The position numbers were made by a program, and so were the translations under genes. Below are positions 1 through 5,233 of a DNA stretch of 5,233 bases, in pieces (position 1 is the stretch's first letter; every line of letters begins with the position of its first letter). The notes beneath the pieces were generated by a model that was not told the origin of the DNA, searched no databases, and saw only the letters and a list, made by a program, of their open reading frames with translations. The stretch is from Bacteroidaceae bacterium (GTDB taxonomy: Bacteria > Bacteroidota > Bacteroidia > Bacteroidales > Bacteroidaceae), in the NCBI GenBank assembly GCA_023227685.1, contig JALNVG010000178.1, positions 1 to 5,233 of the forward strand. Reading direction: 5' to 3'.

Positions 1-51
1 CGTTTTGGTATGACTAGTCAACAAATAATAGATAAACAAGAAGAGCTATAA
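1..51 (+). CDS. uppS: C-terminal end of isoprenyl transferase (undecaprenyl-diphosphate synthase), partial
   Basis: Frame 1 is open from the first base to the TAA at 49-51 and encodes RFGMTSQQIIDKQEEL. The RFGxTSxQ ending resembles the C-terminal tail of Bacteroidales cis-prenyltransferases (UppS), which usually end in a basic RRFGKTSEQ-type segment. In this phylum uppS commonly sits directly upstream of bamA, so position supports the call. UppS condenses isopentenyl diphosphate units onto farnesyl diphosphate, giving the undecaprenyl carrier for peptidoglycan and surface glycans. Only 16 residues are visible and the catalytic domain lies outside the window. The identification therefore rests on the short tail plus synteny. 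The stop codon is 2 nt before the bamA start, so the two genes are probably cotranscribed and translationally coupled. Confidence 0.72.
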   Translation, partial: RFGMTSQQIIDKQEEL

Positions 52-53
52 AT

Positions 54-2753
54 ATGTTCAAGAAAATTATATTAATCGTTACTGCGTTAGGTTTAGCCTT
101 GAATGTAGTAGCTCAAGAAGTTAACACAGATTCTACTGAAGTATCAACAACGCCTGTTATTTCCTATTCGATGCATCCGAAGGAGTATAAAATAGCGGAT
201 ATAAAAGTGACGGGAATCAAAAATTATGATGATTTCATGTTGATTGGCTTTTCAGGTCTTTCGGTTGGAGATGTTATTAAAGTACCAGGAGATGAGATTA
301 CGAATGCGGTGAAGAGATTTTGGAAGCATGGTCTTTTCTCTGATGTTAAGATCTTAGCTACCAAAATAGAAGATGGTAAAGTTTGGTTGGAGTTTAAGTT
401 AAAACAACGTCCTCGAATCTCTGAAGTTAATTATCATGGAATTAAGAAGGGTGAACGGGAAGATTTAGAGACTAAATTAGGCTTAAAACCGGGGTTCCAG
501 ATTACTCAGAATGTGTTGGATCGTGCTCAAGTTCTGATTAAGAAGTTTTTCGATGGAAAGGGATTTAAAAAATGTACGGTAGAGGTTATACAGAAAGATG
601 ATTTGGCGCATGAAGGACAAGTCATCTTAGATATAAATATCAACAAGAATAAAAAAACAAAAATCAATCAGATAAATTTCACGGGTAATCATTTTGTGAA
701 AGTTCAAAAATTGATGAAGGTGATGAAAAAGACGAATGAGCGTTTTAATCTTTTTCATGATTGGAAAACGAGTTTATCTGAGATCTTTAGTACCAAAAAA
801 TTCACTTCTGAGGAATACAAAAATGATAAGAACAATATTATAACGTATTACAATTCAAAGGGGTATCGTGATGCTGAAATCGTTTCTGATTCCATCTATG
901 ATTTTGATAAGAAGCGAATTAATATTGATTTGACGATAAATGAAGGGAAAAAGTATTATTTGAAAGATATTCTTTTTGTCGGCAACACAAAGTATCCTAC
1001 CGCTCAGTTGCAATTACTGCTTGATATGAAAGCGGGTGATGTCTATGATCAAAAGAAATTGGATGAGCGTCTGCAAACAGATGATGATGCGGTAGCGAAT
1101 CTTTATTTCAATAATGGTTATCTATTCTTTGGTGCTGATCCAGTTGAGACGCAGGTGAATAATGATTCGATAACTTTAGAAATTCGTGTTCAAGAAGGAC
1201 CTCAAGCTACCATTAACAAAGTAATCATCAATGGTAATGATCGATTATACGAAGATGTTGTTCGTCGTGAATTACGAACGAAACCTGGGATGCTATTCTC
1301 TCGTGAAGATTTAATGCGTTCAGTGCGTGAGTTGGCACAGATGGGACATTTTGATCCTGAAAATATGAATCCTGTTCCTATTCCAGATGCTGAAAACGGA
1401 ACGGTAGATATTCAATATAATTTGGTTTCTAAAGGAAATGATCAAGTCGAATTTTCGGCAGGTTGGGGTCAGACGGGTATCATTGGTAAGTTAAGTTTAA
1501 AGTTTACGAACTTTTCTATGAGAAACTTTTTGAATCCTTCTACTTATCGAGGTATTATTCCACAAGGGGAAGGCCAAACGTTGACTTTAAGTGCTCAGAC
1601 GAATGGGCGTTATTATCAATCTTATAGTATTTCATTTATGGATCCATGGTTTGGGGGAAAGAGACCTAATAATTTAAGTATAAGTGCTTATTTTTCTAAA
1701 CAAACGGGTTATAATAGTAACTATTTAAGTAATAGTATGAGTAATTATTATAATAGTTATAGTGGCTATGGTAGCAGTTACGGAGGTTATGGTAGTGGCT
1801 ATGGTAGTAGTTATAGTGGCTACGGTAGTGGCTATGGAAGCTATGGTAGTAGTAGTATTTACGAAAATGCGTATGATCCTAATACGTATATTATGATGTT
1901 AGGTTTATCTGTAGGGTATGGTAAACGGTTGAGTTGGCCCGATGATTATTTTCAATTTATGGCTACGCTTAATTACCAGCTTTATATGTTAAATGATTGG
2001 CAGTATATGTATCAATTAGGCTTTACAGATGGTACGAGTAATAACATTAATTTGGAGTTATTATTACAACGTAGTTCAATTGATAATCCATTATATACGA
2101 GAAAGGGATCAACGTTTAGTTTATCTGTTGCGTTTACTCCTCCCTATTCATTGTTTAATAATAAGGATTATTCAGATCCGACGATGACTTCACAAGAGAA
2201 GTTCCGTTTCATTGAGTATCACAAATGGAAATTTAAAGCTAAAATATTTTCTCCTTTAGCCCCTTTGACGGTAAAGCGTACACCCGTATTGATGACGCGT
2301 GCTGAATTTGGATTTTTAGGTTCTTATACTAATGGCTTAAAATCACCGTTTGAAGCCTTTTATATGGGGGGTGATGGTATGACTGGATACACGAGTTCCT
2401 ATGCGACGGAAACAGTTGGTTTAAGAGGTTATGAGAATGGTAGTATTGCTGGTAATGGTTCTTCTTATGGGTATGCTTATTCTCGTTTAGCCATGGAGCT
2501 TCGTTATCCATTCTTGTTAGAACCTTCTTCTACTATTTATGGATTAGGTTTTGTCGAAGCGGGTAATGCTTGGTCTAATATTGGTGACTTTAATCCTTTT
2601 GATTTGAAGAGATCTGCAGGTGTTGGTGTCCGTATCTTCTTACCTATGATTGGTTTGATGGGTATTGATTGGGCGTATGGATTTGATTCTCCTAATTCAA
2701 GTTCACAAAGAAGTGGTAGCAATTTCCACTTTATAATTGGGCAAGAGTTTTAA
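54..2753 (+). CDS. bamA: Outer membrane protein assembly factor BamA (Omp85 family)
   Basis: BamA is the central subunit of the BAM complex, which folds and inserts beta-barrel proteins into the outer membrane. The 899-aa product starts with a signal peptide, cleavage predicted at VVA20|Q21. Five POTRA domains follow at roughly 45-119, 120-197, 200-298, 299-382 and 383-460. Each ends in the usual beta strand (for example LEFKLKQRP, LEIRVQEGP), with Gly turns such as FTGN and IINGND. The 16-stranded barrel spans about 463-899. It contains the DPWFGG segment (530-535), the loop-6 RGY signature (LRGYENG, R791-Y793), and a C-terminal Phe in the final strand (FHFIIGQEF), the beta-signal expected of an outer-membrane barrel. 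The protein is longer than the roughly 810-aa E. coli BamA, partly through a Ser/Gly/Tyr-rich loop at 568-601. The ATG at 54 directly precedes the signal peptide. No promoter is visible, so transcription probably comes from uppS or further upstream. Confidence 0.97.
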   Translation: MFKKIILIVTALGLALNVVAQEVNTDSTEVSTTPVISYSMHPKEYKIADIKVTGIKNYDDFMLIGFSGLSVGDVIKVPGDEITNAVKRFWKHGLFSDVKILATKIEDGKVWLEFKLKQRPRISEVNYHGIKKGEREDLETKLGLKPGFQITQNVLDRAQVLIKKFFDGKGFKKCTVEVIQKDDLAHEGQVILDININKNKKTKINQINFTGNHFVKVQKLMKVMKKTNERFNLFHDWKTSLSEIFSTKKFTSEEYKNDKNNIITYYNSKGYRDAEIVSDSIYDFDKKRINIDLTINEGKKYYLKDILFVGNTKYPTAQLQLLLDMKAGDVYDQKKLDERLQTDDDAVANLYFNNGYLFFGADPVETQVNNDSITLEIRVQEGPQATINKVIINGNDRLYEDVVRRELRTKPGMLFSREDLMRSVRELAQMGHFDPENMNPVPIPDAENGTVDIQYNLVSKGNDQVEFSAGWGQTGIIGKLSLKFTNFSMRNFLNPSTYRGIIPQGEGQTLTLSAQTNGRYYQSYSISFMDPWFGGKRPNNLSISAYFSKQTGYNSNYLSNSMSNYYNSYSGYGSSYGGYGSGYGSSYSGYGSGYGSYGSSSIYENAYDPNTYIMMLGLSVGYGKRLSWPDDYFQFMATLNYQLYMLNDWQYMYQLGFTDGTSNNINLELLLQRSSIDNPLYTRKGSTFSLSVAFTPPYSLFNNKDYSDPTMTSQEKFRFIEYHKWKFKAKIFSPLAPLTVKRTPVLMTRAEFGFLGSYTNGLKSPFEAFYMGGDGMTGYTSSYATETVGLRGYENGSIAGNGSSYGYAYSRLAMELRYPFLLEPSSTIYGLGFVEAGNAWSNIGDFNPFDLKRSAGVGVRIFLPMIGLMGIDWAYGFDSPNSSSQRSGSNFHFIIGQEF
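1755..1856 (+). repeat. Degenerate in-frame Ser-Gly-Tyr repeat inside bamA
   Basis: This tract encodes BamA residues 568-601, built almost only from Ser, Gly and Tyr. Two 33-bp units lie head to tail at 1761-1793 (SGYGSSYGGYG) and 1794-1826 (SGYGSSYSGYG). A partial third unit (SGYG, then SYGSSS) begins at 1827. By my count the two units differ at 6 of 33 bases, four of them synonymous, the other two giving one Gly-to-Ser change. The repeat is therefore old enough to have drifted, or is conserved at the protein level. Aligning the barrel start with E. coli BamA places it between strands 5 and 6, that is, in extracellular loop 3. That topology is inferred. Confidence 0.85.
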
Positions 2754-2766
2754 TTAACAGGTTTTA

Positions 2767-2798
2767 ATTGATGAGGAAAAACTTCTTAGCTATATTTG
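2767..2798 (+). promoter_or_regulatory. Bacteroidota-type promoter for ompH1
   Basis: TATATTTG at 2791-2798 matches the TAnnTTTG -7 consensus of the Bacteroidota primary sigma factor at all six defined positions. A -33 element, ATTG at 2767-2770 (consensus TTTG), lies 20 nt upstream, within the usual 19-21 nt spacing. Transcription would begin near 2803, leaving a leader of about 29 nt before the ATG at 2832. This lets ompH1 and ompH2 be expressed independently of bamA. No terminator-like hairpin is seen between bamA and this site, so read-through from bamA is also possible. Confidence 0.7.
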
Positions 2799-2831
2799 TA
2801 GAATGAAGTAACAACTTAATAATAGAAGGTT

Positions 2832-3347
2832 ATGAAAAAAATAATTGTATTAGCGCTGATCGCTATATTTTCGGGGATGACGGCAAATGCACAGAAATAT
2901 GCATTGATAGATATGGAATATATATTGAAGAATATTCCGGCCTATGAGATGACGAATGAACAATTAAGTCAAGTCTCTCAAAAATGGCAGAATGAGGTAG
3001 AAGCGATTCAGAACGAAGCTCAAAATATGTATAAGAAGTATCAGAGTGATTTAGTTTTTCTTTCTGCTGAAATGAAAAGTAAAAGAGAAGAGGAAATTGT
3101 AAAGAAAGAACAAGATGCGCAGGATGTTAAACGTAAGTATTTTGGGGCAGAAGGTGAATTATATAAAAAACGTCAGAGCCTAATGAAACCTATACAAGAT
3201 GAAATATACAATGCGGTAAAAGAACTTTCCGAAAGTAGGAACTATGGTTTGGTCATAGATCGTGCTTCTGCTATGAGTGTGATATTCGCTTCTCCTACGA
3301 TCGATATTAGTGATGATGTGTTAGCGAAGTTAGGATATTCAAAATAA
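2832..3347 (+). CDS. ompH: OmpH/Skp family periplasmic chaperone, first copy
   Basis: This 171-aa protein belongs to the Skp/OmpH family of periplasmic holdases that keep unfolded outer-membrane proteins soluble on the way to BAM. A signal peptide covers residues 1-20 (cleavage ANA20|Q21). Mature Skp-type architecture follows: a first beta segment (YALIDMEYIL, 23-32), a long charged, heptad-like helical stretch of about 40-118 that would form one tentacle of the coiled-coil trimer, then the PIQDEI turn (120-125) and C-terminal strands (YGLVIDR, 138-144), ending in AKLGYSK. Length is typical of the family (about 160-180 aa). Purine-rich AGAAGG at 2824-2829 precedes the ATG by only 2 nt, a short spacing for a Shine-Dalgarno site, so its role is doubtful. 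The gene follows bamA and is paired with a second copy downstream, as is usual in Bacteroidales. Confidence 0.93.
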   Translation: MKKIIVLALIAIFSGMTANAQKYALIDMEYILKNIPAYEMTNEQLSQVSQKWQNEVEAIQNEAQNMYKKYQSDLVFLSAEMKSKREEEIVKKEQDAQDVKRKYFGAEGELYKKRQSLMKPIQDEIYNAVKELSESRNYGLVIDRASAMSVIFASPTIDISDDVLAKLGYSK

Positions 3348-3360
3348 TTTATTAAATTCG
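3330..3360 (+). promoter_or_regulatory. Possible weak promoter before ompH2
   Basis: TAAATTCG at 3353-3360 matches five of the six defined bases of TAnnTTTG. A TTAG at 3330-3333, 19 nt upstream, matches three of four bases of the -33 TTTG. Transcription would start near 3365, about 60 nt before the ompH2 ATG. The -33 part lies inside the last codons of ompH1. AT-rich sequence yields such matches by chance, and ompH2 can equally be transcribed from the ompH1 promoter, since no terminator separates the two genes. Confidence 0.28.
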
Positions 3361-3426
3361 CGTTATATCGTGTTAAATAAATTAGAAGTCAGAATAGTAA
3401 TAAATTTAAAAATAAACCAAGAAAAA

Positions 3427-3924
3427 ATGAAAAGATTAATTATCTTATTATGTGTCTTGCTTCCTTTAGGCGCTATGGCACAAAGCTCTAAAATTGCTTA
3501 TGTGAACTCACAAGAAGTTTTGATGGCTATGCCAGAATTAACCTCTTATAAAAGTGAGATGTCTAAAGTGGAAGCAGATTATAAAAAGGAACTTTCACAA
3601 ATGCAAGATGAATTTAAGAAGAAATATGCTGATTATATTGCTCAGCGAGATTCGTTGACTCAAAATATTCGCCTTCGTCGTGAACAAGATATTCAAGATA
3701 TCCAACAAAGAATAAACAACTTTATGCAAGTTGCTCAACAAGATTCTCAAAAGAAAGCAAGTGAATTAATGCAACCAATCCAAGATAAAGTTCGTGAAGC
3801 TATTCAGGCGGTAGGAAAAGAAAAAGGGTATACGGTCATTATCACTCCTGAAGCATTGCTGTATACGGGTTCTGATGCTGTAGATGCTACTTCTTTTGTA
3901 AAGGCTAAATTGGGCTTGAAATAA
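3427..3924 (+). CDS. ompH: OmpH/Skp family periplasmic chaperone, second copy
   Basis: This 165-aa protein has the same plan as the preceding gene product. A signal peptide covers residues 1-18 (cleavage AMA18|Q19), followed by the first strand KIAYVNSQEVL (22-32). A charged, Gln-rich coiled-coil stretch runs from about 40 to 117, then MQPIQDKV (115-122), strand YTVIITP (135-141) and a terminal KAKLGLK. Shared landmarks with the first copy are KKY, the M-PIQD turn and the KLG ending; elsewhere the two differ a good deal, so this is an old duplication. I chose the ATG at 3427 over an in-frame GTG at 3370, because the GTG would place 19 mostly polar residues ahead of an otherwise standard signal peptide. 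The upstream sequence is A-rich (AAGAAAAA) without a clear Shine-Dalgarno. Together the copies probably supply trimeric holdases for BamA clients; whether they form mixed trimers cannot be told from sequence. Confidence 0.93.
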   Translation: MKRLIILLCVLLPLGAMAQSSKIAYVNSQEVLMAMPELTSYKSEMSKVEADYKKELSQMQDEFKKKYADYIAQRDSLTQNIRLRREQDIQDIQQRINNFMQVAQQDSQKKASELMQPIQDKVREAIQAVGKEKGYTVIITPEALLYTGSDAVDATSFVKAKLGLK

Positions 3925-3952
3925 AGGTAATAACATTATATAAGAATAGATT

Positions 3953-3986
3953 GATGCCTTCTTTTTTAAGAAGGCATCTTTTTTTT
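3953..3986 (+). terminator. Strong intrinsic terminator after ompH2
   Basis: A perfect 11-bp stem, GATGCCTTCTT (3953-3963) with AAGAAGGCATC (3968-3978), closes a TTTT loop and is followed at once by eight T residues (3979-3986). This is a textbook Rho-independent terminator and should end transcripts of the bamA/ompH group. There is no matching A-run on the upstream side, so it looks one-directional. It leaves just 13 nt before the murI start codon. Confidence 0.92.
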
Positions 3987-3987
3987 A

Positions 3988-3995
3988 TATCTTAG
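3988..3995 (+). promoter_or_regulatory. Candidate -7 element for murI, abutting the terminator
   Basis: TATCTTAG matches five of the six defined bases of the Bacteroidota TAnnTTTG element. The best -33 candidate, TTTA at 3965-3968, lies 19 nt upstream inside the terminator hairpin and is a poor match. A start 5-6 nt after the element would fall on or next to the murI ATG at 4000, giving a transcript with almost no leader. It is offered because no other promoter fits in the 13 nt between terminator and gene. Confidence 0.25.
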
Positions 3996-3999
3996 CAAC

Positions 4000-4842
4000 A
4001 TGAAACAGTATTCTTCTTTACCTGGACCTATAGGGGTCTTTGATTCTGGTTATGGTGGATTAACTATTCTTAAAAAGATTAGAGAAGCCTTGCCCATGTA
4101 TGATTATATCTATTTAGGAGACAATGCTCGTGCTCCTTATGGTTCTCGTTCTTTTGAAGTAGTCTATCACTTTACGCTCCAAGCCGTACGTCATCTTTTT
4201 GACCAGGGGTGTCATCTTGTTATCTTAGCTTGTAATACGGCTTCTGCGAAAGCCCTACGTACCATTCAACAAAAGGATTTGCCTGTCTTAGATCCTGGGC
4301 GTAGAGTCTTGGGGGTTATTCGTCCTACGGTGGAAATTATGGGGGATATAACGCATACGAAACATGTAGGTGTGTTAGCTACTGAAGGTACTATCTCTTC
4401 AGGCTCTTATACGATGGAAATTTCAAAACTTTTTGGTGAGATAAAGACAAAAGGAGAAGCTTGTCCGATGTGGGTTCCTTTGGTTGAGAACAATGAGGCT
4501 TCTTCTCCTGGAGCAGATTATTTTGTTAAGCAGCATATCGAACGCATAATGAAGAAAGATCCTCAGATTGATACGTTGGTATTGGCTTGTACGCATTATC
4601 CTTTATTAATCGAGAAAATAAAACAGTATGTTCCCAAAGGGGTCTATTTATTGACACAGGGTGAACGAGTGGCGAATAGTTTATTAGATTATATGAACCG
4701 TCACCCTGAAATTGACGCTAAGATCACAAAAAAAGGACGCTGTGCTTTCCAAACAACTGAATCGCCAGAGAAGTTTGCGGAAAATGCTCGTGCTTTTCTT
4801 TCTTTTCCTGTTAAAGTCGAACAGGTCGATATAGATTTTTGA
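4000..4842 (+). CDS. murI: Glutamate racemase
   Basis: MurI interconverts L- and D-glutamate in the cytoplasm, supplying the D-Glu that MurD adds to the peptidoglycan stem peptide. The 280-aa product has the family landmarks: GVFDSGYGGL (12-21) with the conserved Asp15-Ser16, YLGDNARAPYG (38-48), the first catalytic cysteine in ACNTAS (Cys78), and the second in ACTHYP (Cys197). The paired cysteines act as the two acid/base residues of this cofactor-independent racemase. No signal peptide is present. Length is normal for the family (about 255-290 aa). The ATG at 4000 is the natural start, with the first core motif 12 residues in; no Shine-Dalgarno sequence precedes it. Aspartate racemase is a distant relative, but the motif set and length favour MurI. 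It is separated from ompH2 by a strong terminator, so it appears to be a distinct transcription unit. Confidence 0.97.
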   Translation: MKQYSSLPGPIGVFDSGYGGLTILKKIREALPMYDYIYLGDNARAPYGSRSFEVVYHFTLQAVRHLFDQGCHLVILACNTASAKALRTIQQKDLPVLDPGRRVLGVIRPTVEIMGDITHTKHVGVLATEGTISSGSYTMEISKLFGEIKTKGEACPMWVPLVENNEASSPGADYFVKQHIERIMKKDPQIDTLVLACTHYPLLIEKIKQYVPKGVYLLTQGERVANSLLDYMNRHPEIDAKITKKGRCAFQTTESPEKFAENARAFLSFPVKVEQVDIDF

Positions 4843-4982
4843 TTTTTCGGTTTGTTCTCTTTCTTTATTTATTCCTTTTCTAGGCTTATGCCTTATAAAA
4901 AACTTTCTTTGTGTTACAAAACGATTTCATTTTGATGTTAAAGCCATTAAAATAGAACCAAAATGATTGGATTAACAAAAAT

Positions 4983-5023
4983 TATACGAGTTGGAGAACT
5001 ATGTTGTAGAACATGTTCGTATA
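4983..5023. promoter_or_regulatory. Possible operator: nested inverted repeats upstream of and over a promoter
   Basis: TATACGA (4983-4989) and TCGTATA (5017-5023) form a perfect 7-bp inverted repeat across 27 nt; the right arm overlaps the TATATTTG element. Within it, GAACATGTTC (5009-5018) is a perfect 10-bp palindrome, and GAACTATGTT (4996-5005) is a near copy with one extra base, placed 13 nt upstream. Position and symmetry suit binding by a dimeric regulator. No specific regulator is recognised: LexA-type sites of the GAAC-N4-GTTC form need a wider gap than the two bases here. Confidence 0.35.
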
Positions 5024-5027
5024 TTTG
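5020..5027 (+). promoter_or_regulatory. TATATTTG -7 promoter element for the downstream exported protein
   Basis: TATATTTG matches TAnnTTTG perfectly and extends to the same 10 bases, TATATTTGTA, as at the ompH1 promoter. No TTTG-like -33 element lies 19-21 nt upstream: the bases at 4996-5000 read GAACT, and the nearest TTG (4991-4993) is 26 nt away. Transcription would start near 5032, giving a leader of about 134 nt before the ATG at 5166. Confidence 0.55.
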
Positions 5028-5087
5028 TAATGTCAAAAAGAAAAAGGTTTAAGTCAATATTCTTTAGCGAAAGATGTAATTTGGCAG

Positions 5088-5114
5088 ACAAGGTTAAGTT
5101 TAGGTTATCCTTGT
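5088..5114 (+). other. Hairpin in the predicted 5' leader
   Basis: ACAAGG (5088-5093) pairs with CCTTGT (5109-5114). After one T-T mismatch, TAA (5095-5097) pairs with TTA (5105-5107), leaving a 7-nt loop. No T-run follows, so it is not an intrinsic terminator. It could stabilise the leader or be incidental; no known riboswitch class is recognised. Confidence 0.35.
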
Positions 5115-5165
5115 AAGATAAGATTGTTTAGAATTAGTTTAGGTTTAATTTAAAAAGATTGAGTT

Positions 5166-5233
5166 ATGAAAAAATTAGGATTATTAGTAGTTGCTTTGCT
5201 TGTTACTGCAACTGTAGAAATGGCAAAAGCACA
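5166..5233 (+). CDS. N-terminal signal peptide of an unidentified exported protein, partial
   Basis: The ATG at 5166 opens a frame that runs off the window end. The 22 complete codons read MKKLGLLVVALLVTATVEMA followed by KA, then the first two bases (CA) of a His or Gln codon. This is a standard signal peptide: two lysines, a hydrophobic core of about 12 residues, and an AxA-type site (A20-K-A22) cleaved before a probable glutamine. There is no lipobox cysteine, so the product is likely periplasmic or an outer-membrane protein rather than a lipoprotein. The mature protein is not visible and no function can be assigned. The gene has its own promoter and leader region upstream, and the preceding bases (AAAAAGATTGAG) offer no strong Shine-Dalgarno. 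Confidence 0.8.
   Translation, partial: MKKLGLLVVALLVTATVEMAKA

Larger units (their letters stand above)
4843..5165 (+). other. 323-nt gene-free stretch between murI and the next gene
   Basis: No convincing coding sequence lies here. The first part (4843-4980) is AT-rich, with T-runs just after murI and no strong terminator hairpin. An 8-bp inverted repeat, TCATTTTG (4927-4934) with CAAAATGA (4959-4966), encloses 24 nt and has no T-run. From about 4980 the stretch holds an inverted repeat, a perfect palindrome and a TATATTTG element. The remaining roughly 135 nt form a probable 5' leader with a hairpin and recurrent AGGTT words. The structured parts are listed separately. Confidence 0.7.

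Noticed and set aside
2329..2511. 60-codon open frame on the minus strand inside bamA
   Set aside because: It lies wholly antisense to a well-conserved part of the BamA barrel (including the RGY loop-6 motif), has no recognisable protein character (His/Tyr/Asn-rich low complexity) and shows no promoter.
2537..2722. 61-codon open frame on the minus strand at the bamA 3' end
   Set aside because: It is antisense to the conserved last barrel strands; it looks like a chance open frame.
2754..2790. Terminator between bamA and ompH1
   Set aside because: The only inverted repeat (AATTAA with TTAATT) is pure A/T and has no T-run; the GAGG/CTTC pairing nearby is too weak.
3370..3426. GTG-initiated N-terminal extension of ompH2
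   Set aside because: It adds 19 mostly polar residues before a complete signal peptide, which would spoil export; the ATG at 3427 gives the normal family length and signal.
4876..4900. Imperfect hairpin as a terminator for murI (AGGC, TTAT loop, GCCT, flanked by T and A runs)
   Set aside because: Only four strong pairs, then a bulge and a mismatch, with no uninterrupted T-run after it; at best a weak terminator.
4924..4934. TCATTTTG (4927-4934) as an additional promoter
   Set aside because: It matches five of six defined bases, but the nearest TTTG (4908-4911) is only 15 nt upstream, and TATATTTG further down is a better candidate.
5030..5116. 28-codon plus-strand reading frame just after the TATATTTG element (starts MSKRKRFK, ends FRLSL)
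   Set aside because: Its ATG lies 3 nt after the -7 element, at or before the expected transcription start near 5032, so it would not be translated from that RNA. It has no ribosome site and its end coincides with the leader hairpin.

Overview
The window comes from a member of the Bacteroidota, most likely the order Bacteroidales. Three things point there: AT-rich sequence with little Shine-Dalgarno character; promoters of the TAnnTTTG type, with two perfect copies of TATATTTG; and the gene order uppS - bamA - ompH - ompH - murI. The protein sequences also fit, with a long BamA that has five POTRA domains, paired Skp/OmpH chaperones, and signal peptides cleaved before glutamine. I cannot name the genus.

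Layout, all on the + strand. Positions 1-51 are the last 16 codons of what looks like uppS (undecaprenyl-diphosphate synthase). bamA (54-2753) follows after only 2 nt. A 78-nt gap holds a full Bacteroidota promoter for ompH1 (2832-3347). ompH2 (3427-3924) follows after 79 nt. A strong intrinsic terminator (3953-3986) closes this group. murI (4000-4842, glutamate racemase) starts 13 nt after the terminator's T-run. A 323-nt gene-free stretch (4843-5165) then carries a TATATTTG element, inverted repeats and a leader. It leads into the first 22 codons of an exported protein (5166-5233) cut off by the window edge.

How the genes work together: this is an envelope-biogenesis block. UppS makes the lipid carrier for cell-wall and surface-polysaccharide precursors, and MurI makes D-glutamate for peptidoglycan. 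BamA is the core of the outer-membrane beta-barrel insertase. The two OmpH proteins are periplasmic holdase chaperones expected to carry unfolded barrels to BamA.

Nothing here amounts to a new system: the genes are core housekeeping ones. The points worth a second look are a Ser/Gly/Tyr repeat in a predicted surface loop of BamA, the very short or absent leader of murI behind a terminator, and the repeat-rich promoter and leader region before the last gene.
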